NCBI RefSeq assembly: GCF_003171515.1
Contig: NC_089393.1
Coordinates: 1,674,001-1,738,000 of the forward strand
Length of the DNA: 64,000 bases
Direction: 5' to 3'
From: Pyrenophora tritici-repentis
Lineage: Eukaryota > Ascomycota > Dothideomycetes > Pleosporales > Pleosporaceae
Each line of letters opens with the position of its first letter. Position 1 is the stretch's first letter. This document shows, one piece after another, positions 59,530 through 64,000 of this stretch. Below the pieces are notes generated by a model. The model had not been told where the DNA came from. It worked only from the letters and a program-made list of their open reading frames with translations, and did no database searches. Made by a program: the position numbers and the translations under genes.

Positions 59530-59646
59530 CTAAAAAAGGAGCACCACGATCGCTCGTACATGATCAACCTTCCGAATCTTAGGGAATTGCATGTTCGGAA
59601 ATCAATAACTGAACATCTCCCTAGGGATGTGGTTGAGATGTTGTAG

Positions 59647-60088
59647 CGGAACTGTGGTTGCAAGGACTCTGTCATTACTTTCGAAAATATCTGAGCGGGA
59701 TAGGGAAAAATACTGCAACTTGCACGGTTAATGATGTGATGGATTTCATACAGATCCAATCCTCCGGTGGAAAGAAATGCAGCCTGGTCTATAAAAAGGG
59801 GTTTTCATTACTTGATGGGTTTGTGAGGAGTAGATAGTTCACTCTGGCCTTCGCGTTAGACCATGAGGAGCTGAAATCAAACACAAACATGGTCCCATAA
59901 TTTCTACGTCATACCATTAAAATATCGCGCTTGCAAGTGGCGCTAAGCCCTCGTCTGTTTGTACTGGCCTCGAATGCACGCTAGTGGTGTTTACTTGCTA
60001 GCCAAACTCTTACCCACCACGTTCGCTCTCTCTTTCATCACCGTCACACACACACATTCTCTCTCTCGCTGCACTCTTCGACAAAGCG
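59647..60088. other. Intergenic region
   Basis: About 440 bp between two LPxE-R genes, with short CA and CT repeats just before the next start (about 60047-60070). No gene is supported. Confidence 0.45.
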
Positions 60089-60710
60089 ATGGAGTGCACC
60101 CAGGCTGCAACCGCCGTTAGCAACAAGATGCGCGAAACAGACCGCATGTGAGTAGCTCAGCAAATACCTTACAAGACTGATAGCAATACTAACGACCTCC
60201 AGAATGCGAGAGAACCAAGTCAATTCGCCGCTCCTACGACTTCCAGCGGAGCTGCGAGAGGAAATATTCAAGTACGCTCTGACCGACGGAAAACTTGTCA
60301 TCGGAACTCAATCCATGCCTGTTCCCAAAAGTCACAGTCCCCATGGCGTACGCGCTCTCCTATACACGTGCCGTCAAATTCTCCAAGATGCTGCCCCCTT
60401 GGTCTTTCCCTGCTGTGTCATCCAGAGGTATCGTATGAACGTCTTCGACCTAACTGCAAGGCATGAGAACATGTTTATACGTGGACGTATTGAGAACTTC
60501 AGAATTCCGCGTGGACACCTGATCAGGCTAGAGTATATGAGACGCATGAAGGTGGAAGCTGGCAGAGTATCAAACAACATGGGCTGGATGTCGCTGAAGC
60601 GTCTATTTCTTGAGAGGGGCACAAAGTGGACGATTGAGGAGGCAGAGGTGAAGTTTCGCTGGTACTTTGGCAGGGAGAACCTTGAGATCCTGTGGGTGGA
60701 TGAGGATTAA
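60089..60710 (+). CDS. LPxE-R motif protein (F-box-like/2EXR-type), intact
   Basis: Exons 60089-60147 and 60203-60710, 188 aa. A 55-nt phase-2 intron with a GTGAGT donor joins the first exon (MECTQAATAVSNKMRE) to the second, which starts near MRENQVNSP. The motif NSPLLRLPAELREEIFKYAL is followed by LLYTCRQILQDAAPLVF. The length equals that of the intact relative at 3564, and both have a phase-2 intron just before the motif. The C-terminal part is basic and ends LEILWVDED. Function unknown; an adaptor-like role is only suggested by the F-box-like motif. Confidence 0.75.
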
Positions 60711-61374
60711 GAGGAGAATCTATAGGGGATCAGGCGCTTCTTCAAAGTTTCCGTCTTTATGTGTAGGCTACAACTACGACATCAAGACCAGTAGCTTCGC
60801 TGAAAGCAGATATGGCAGATGATTGCAAAAAGTAGCAGTATTGCGAATGCGACAAGGCCCCTCGCAGAGGGGGTTTATGATGGCCAGAGGGGGATATCAT
60901 GGTGCTCAATGCAAATAGGAATAACGCCCTGCTCATATATTCTACCCATAACTTTGATCGGTATCACATGTATGTTAGATGACTTCGTCCCTGGATGAAG
61001 TGGTAGTAGTAGTTTATGGCACGGACATCGGAGATAACCAAAAGCACGCTAGCGATTGACTACCCCCGCTTCCACACTGCTTACATAACGCACTTGCCCC
61101 AATTCCTCATCCTCACCCAACAAGTAAACTTTCGAGCAGCCAGCGCCAACAAACAACGACCACATCCGCATTCGCACTAGCGCTTCCTTTACAGTTAACA
61201 GCTGTATCCGATCCAGTCCAGCTGTCAGTTCACTTTGCCCGGGTGTTCATCATCAACTTCCCCCGCCTGAGTGTGTGTCTAAACGGAAGCATTAGCGGCG
61301 ATTGAGCAATTGAAGGAGCTAGGGATCAGTGAAAGAAGTAAAAAATAAAGGTAAAGAAAGAGAAGAAGGCAAAG
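60711..61374. other. Intergenic region
   Basis: 3' region of the LPxE-R gene and promoter/leader of NAA10. No gene is supported. Confidence 0.5.
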
Positions 61375-62287
61375 ATGGATATCCGTGTTCTTCGCCCGGA
61401 AGATATTCCGCATGTGCAGCTTGCGAATATTACGAATTTGCCTGAGAACTACTTTTGCAAGTACTATCTGTATCATGCGATGAGTTGGCCGCAGTTGAGC
61501 TATGTGGCTATTGATGTAAGTTCTTTCTTTTTGCGGGGCAGGAAAAAAGAGTGGGATTGGGATACAAATGGTGGGAATTGAAGAGATGCAATTGTTGTGC
61601 TGTATGAAGAATGAGATGAAGAGAAAGAGAAGGGATATACACACACAATCTCTGTAACAATGCCTCTATCAAAGATATCTTTCTTCAAGAACCTTGCTAA
61701 AAACACCCCACAGGTCTCTCGCCCCCCGAAAACACCCTACGACCCGCCCAAAATCGTAGGCTACGTACTCGCCAAAATGGAAGAAGAGCCCACCGACGGC
61801 GTTCAACACGGCCACATCACCTCGCTCTCGGTAATGCGCACGCACCGCCGTCTCGGACTAGCCGAGAAGCTCATGAGACAGTCACGTAAGCCACGCTCCT
61901 CTCAACAATACATACTCAAATCTCATTAACAAATTAACAGAACGCGCAATGGCAGAAACATTCAACGCACACTACGTCTCCCTCCACGTCCGTGTCTCCA
62001 ACCAAGCAGCCCTCCACCTCTACCGCAACACGCTCGGCTTCACCGTCGACAAGGTAGAAGCAAAGTACTATGCCGACGGCGAAGACGCATACTCTATGCG
62101 CATCGAGCTAGCCGACTTGAAGGATCAGTTGAAGGAGGAAGAGGAGGAGATTTTCGGGGCTTCCGAGGGCGTGGATGAGGGCGAGGCGGTGGGTAGTGAG
62201 GGCGCGAAGAAGCAGAAGGTCAAGGTGGGGAGGGGGAAGGGCGTGGTTGATTTGGTGGAGAAGAATGAGGCGGCTGCTACTGCGTGA
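61375..62287 (+). CDS. NAA10: N-terminal acetyltransferase A catalytic subunit
   Basis: Catalytic subunit (Ard1) of NatA, which acetylates protein N-termini co-translationally at the ribosome with its partner Naa15. Exons are 61375-61515, 61714-61885 and 61941-62287, 219 aa. The GNAT fold begins [19 protein letters not shown], then [19 protein letters not shown], a Naa10 hallmark. The acetyl-CoA binding motif is [12 protein letters not shown], followed by [20 protein letters not shown]. The C-terminal tail is acidic then Lys-rich, as usual for the family. Intron 1 is unusually long for this window (198 nt). Phases match at both junctions. Confidence 0.96.
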
Positions 62288-62708
62288 GTGTGTGTCGTGT
62301 AAGAGTGGGTGTGGCGTGGGAAGGAGCTGGGCGGTTGGTATCATGAGATGACGACCAGTGTTTCCTAGGAAAAGAAAAAGGTTTATCTAGATAGAATGGG
62401 ATGGCTGGTTGATAGATAAAGAGTGCTGCTTCTCTCTTTTTTCTATCTAATGATCAACGATCAACACTTCGCTAGCCGGACAGACATGTTCTTCTTGTCC
62501 AGCCAAGTCATGCTTTCCCTGTTCCCAAAACGCCAATGCTATGTTGTTCCCAAAGCAGAATTACCGCCTATGTACATACATGTATATCTACATATTCGCT
62601 GGATATCATTAGAAAAATACAATAATAACAACACCAAAACCATTGGATGCAGATCATAACAATCATCCATCATCCCGATACATTTCAACGCCCATCCAAA
62701 GTATATCA
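62288..62708. other. Convergent 3' intergenic region
   Basis: 3' regions of two convergent genes. No gene is supported. Confidence 0.45.
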
Positions 62709-64000
62709 TCACATCAAGCCGCCCAACACCACTTTCCCCACACCACCAACCTCACTCTTAAGCCCCGCCCGACAACTATCCTCGAACTCCCTGACGACAC
62801 CAGCGAGGATAATCTTCCTCACCCTCGCATCCGCCTTGTTAAACAAATCGCCGACGACACTGGGTACACCACCACCGGCACTCGCCACACTCTCGGGCGA
62901 ACTCAGCATAGAAAGGATCCTAGTGTAGCAATCAATCAACACGTCGCAGAGAGTCGCAAACGTGCTGAAGAAATCGGGGTCGAAAGGTAACGACGGGGTT
63001 TGAAGATGTGTATAACTCTCATTGGGCAATAAGTCGTCTGTAGGGGGAGAATCCACACCGCCAGTCTCACTGCCCGTGAAACTATTCGTTTGAGTCAGAG
63101 GAGGAAAGTCGCCGGTTGCGGAACTGGACCTGCGGCCTTTACTGCCCATGCCCATACCCATGCCCATGTTTGCGCGCTTGAACATTTGGGGGAGGCGGGC
63201 GCGAGATAGTGAAGACGGGGTTGAGCCATCGGCCGGGTGGATGGACTGGTATTGTTCGAATTCTAGCAAGAGGGCGTTTAGGGCTTTGAGATAGTCCGAG
63301 GGCGAGTTTGCGTTTAGGTCGAGGATGGTGGGGAGGGAGAAGCCGAGGAGGAGGTAGTGGGTTGCGCGGCGGGCTTGGTTGCGCGTGGTGAAGGAGGGGA
63401 GGCGCGTGAGGTCTTGTTTGGAGAAGAGGAGCGTGTTAAACCAGTATATGCGGCCTTCGTGACTGGAAAGAGAGTGTAAGTGGTGTGAGGAGGGGGTGGG
63501 TAGGAGTAGGGAGACGTACGCTTTTCTCAGGTAATCCAGTGTCGATATCCGCTTGGACGCGAGCTCGTGGATGTGCTGGAAGATGATGTTTGGGCTGGAG
63601 CCATTGGGGACAGGTATGGGAGCGGCGGGGGCGAGGGTGCGGTTGGACTGCTGGTTTGCTTGGAGGATTTCCTTTTGCGAGGGAGGGTGCCGGAGCGGCA
63701 TTGGGACGGCCATTCCAAAGGGAGTCTTGGGCTTGTCGACGGCGCTGAGGGGACTCTTCTCGTAGACGTGGGCGGTGTCGGACTTGACGTTCTCGCTGCT
63801 CTTTTGCTTGTTGCGGGCAAAGGTGGAGATGGAGAGGGCTGGGCGTGAGGGATGCGACGAGGCGCCATGAGGCACGGGCGCCTTTTCGGGCGAGTATGTC
63901 AGCGCCAGTGTGGCCGAGGGGGTCCTCTTGTGAGAGGACGATGTCTTGGCGGTGCTATCCGATGTGTTTGTGCGAAGCGAGGCGGAACGCGACCTCCGCA
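62709..64000 (-). CDS. Conserved fungal hypothetical protein, 5' end beyond window
   Basis: Minus-strand gene cut by the right edge; exons seen are 63520 to beyond 64000 and 62709-63462. No start codon is in the window: the frame is open to the edge (SRSASLRTNTSDSTAK near the edge). The N-terminal part is Ser/Pro-rich. The conserved helical core includes IIFQHIHELASKRISTLDYL, then HEGRIYWFNTLLFSKQDLTR, ARRATHYLLLGFSLPTILDL and PFDPDFFSTFATLCDVLIDC. It ends GKVVLGGLM. The 57-nt intron (63463-63519) has no in-frame stop, so retention would add 19 residues. An MGMGMGMG run comes from a short tandem repeat. I recall similar proteins across filamentous fungi but no function. Confidence 0.8.
   Translation of the reverse strand, partial: RRSRSASLRTNTSDSTAKTSSSHKRTPSATLALTYSPEKAPVPHGASSHPSRPALSISTFARNKQKSSENVKSDTAHVYEKSPLSAVDKPKTPFGMAVPMPLRHPPSQKEILQANQQSNRTLAPAAPIPVPNGSSPNIIFQHIHELASKRISTLDYLRKAYVSLLLPTPSSHHLHSLSSHEGRIYWFNTLLFSKQDLTRLPSFTTRNQARRATHYLLLGFSLPTILDLNANSPSDYLKALNALLLEFEQYQSIHPADGSTPSSLSRARLPQMFKRANMGMGMGMGSKGRRSSSATGDFPPLTQTNSFTGSETGGVDSPPTDDLLPNESYTHLQTPSLPFDPDFFSTFATLCDVLIDCYTRILSMLSSPESVASAGGGVPSVVGDLFNKADARVRKIILAGVVREFEDSCRAGLKSEVGGVGKVVLGGLM

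Overview
This is eukaryotic DNA from a filamentous ascomycete. Genes are split by short GT-AG introns of about 44-120 nt, gene spacing is compact, and the products are typically fungal (Zn2Cys6 regulator, DUF1996 protein, BCS1-like AAA ATPase, rhodopsin-domain membrane protein, MHYT protein). Several small genes carry an N-terminal LPxE(I/L/V)R..IY motif, a family often expanded in Dothideomycetes. I therefore favour a Pleosporales-type fungus; this is an inference from gene content only. I found no rRNA, tRNA, CRISPR or bacterial-type feature.

Layout. 0.8-1.9 kb holds an aquaporin whose first NPA motif sits on a 9-nt exon. 2.6-5.6 kb holds three LPxE-R family genes, one intact and two stopped, plus a 119-bp inverted-repeat element. 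6.1-8.7 kb is an orphan half-condensation/adenylation protein. 9.2-14.7 kb holds a DUF7923-like protein, an ACOT9-type acyl-CoA thioesterase and a divergent unknown gene. 14.7-17.3 kb is gene-poor and carries a second copy of the inverted-repeat element.

17.3-34.6 kb is a housekeeping block: MHYT membrane protein, CIA1 (cytosolic Fe-S assembly), choline-phosphate cytidylyltransferase (phosphatidylcholine synthesis), a Tcp11/SOK1 protein, a BCS1-like ATPase and 5-aminolevulinate dehydratase (heme). 36.1-44.0 kb has a rhodopsin-domain membrane protein, a small CRIB-like protein, another stopped LPxE-R gene, a short probable mitochondrial protein, a secreted DUF1996 protein and a dienelactone hydrolase.

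44.6-58.6 kb looks accessory and partly decayed. It has a HEXXH-protein pseudogene with three stops and a frameshift, an acyl-CoA synthetase pseudogene with an internal deletion, an intact BAHD-type acyltransferase and a Zn2Cys6 regulator, separated by long gene-empty stretches. This could be the remnant of a small biosynthetic cluster. 59.1-60.7 kb has two more LPxE-R genes, one ending in a UGA CUA context with an open extension behind it. The window closes with the NatA catalytic subunit (NAA10) and the 3' part of a conserved fungal gene that runs off the right edge.

The most unusual signals are: the repeated pattern of LPxE-R genes broken by exactly one in-frame stop; the UGA CUA readthrough candidate; the two matching inverted-repeat elements; and the decayed segment whose nonsense codons all fit C-to-T or G-to-A changes.
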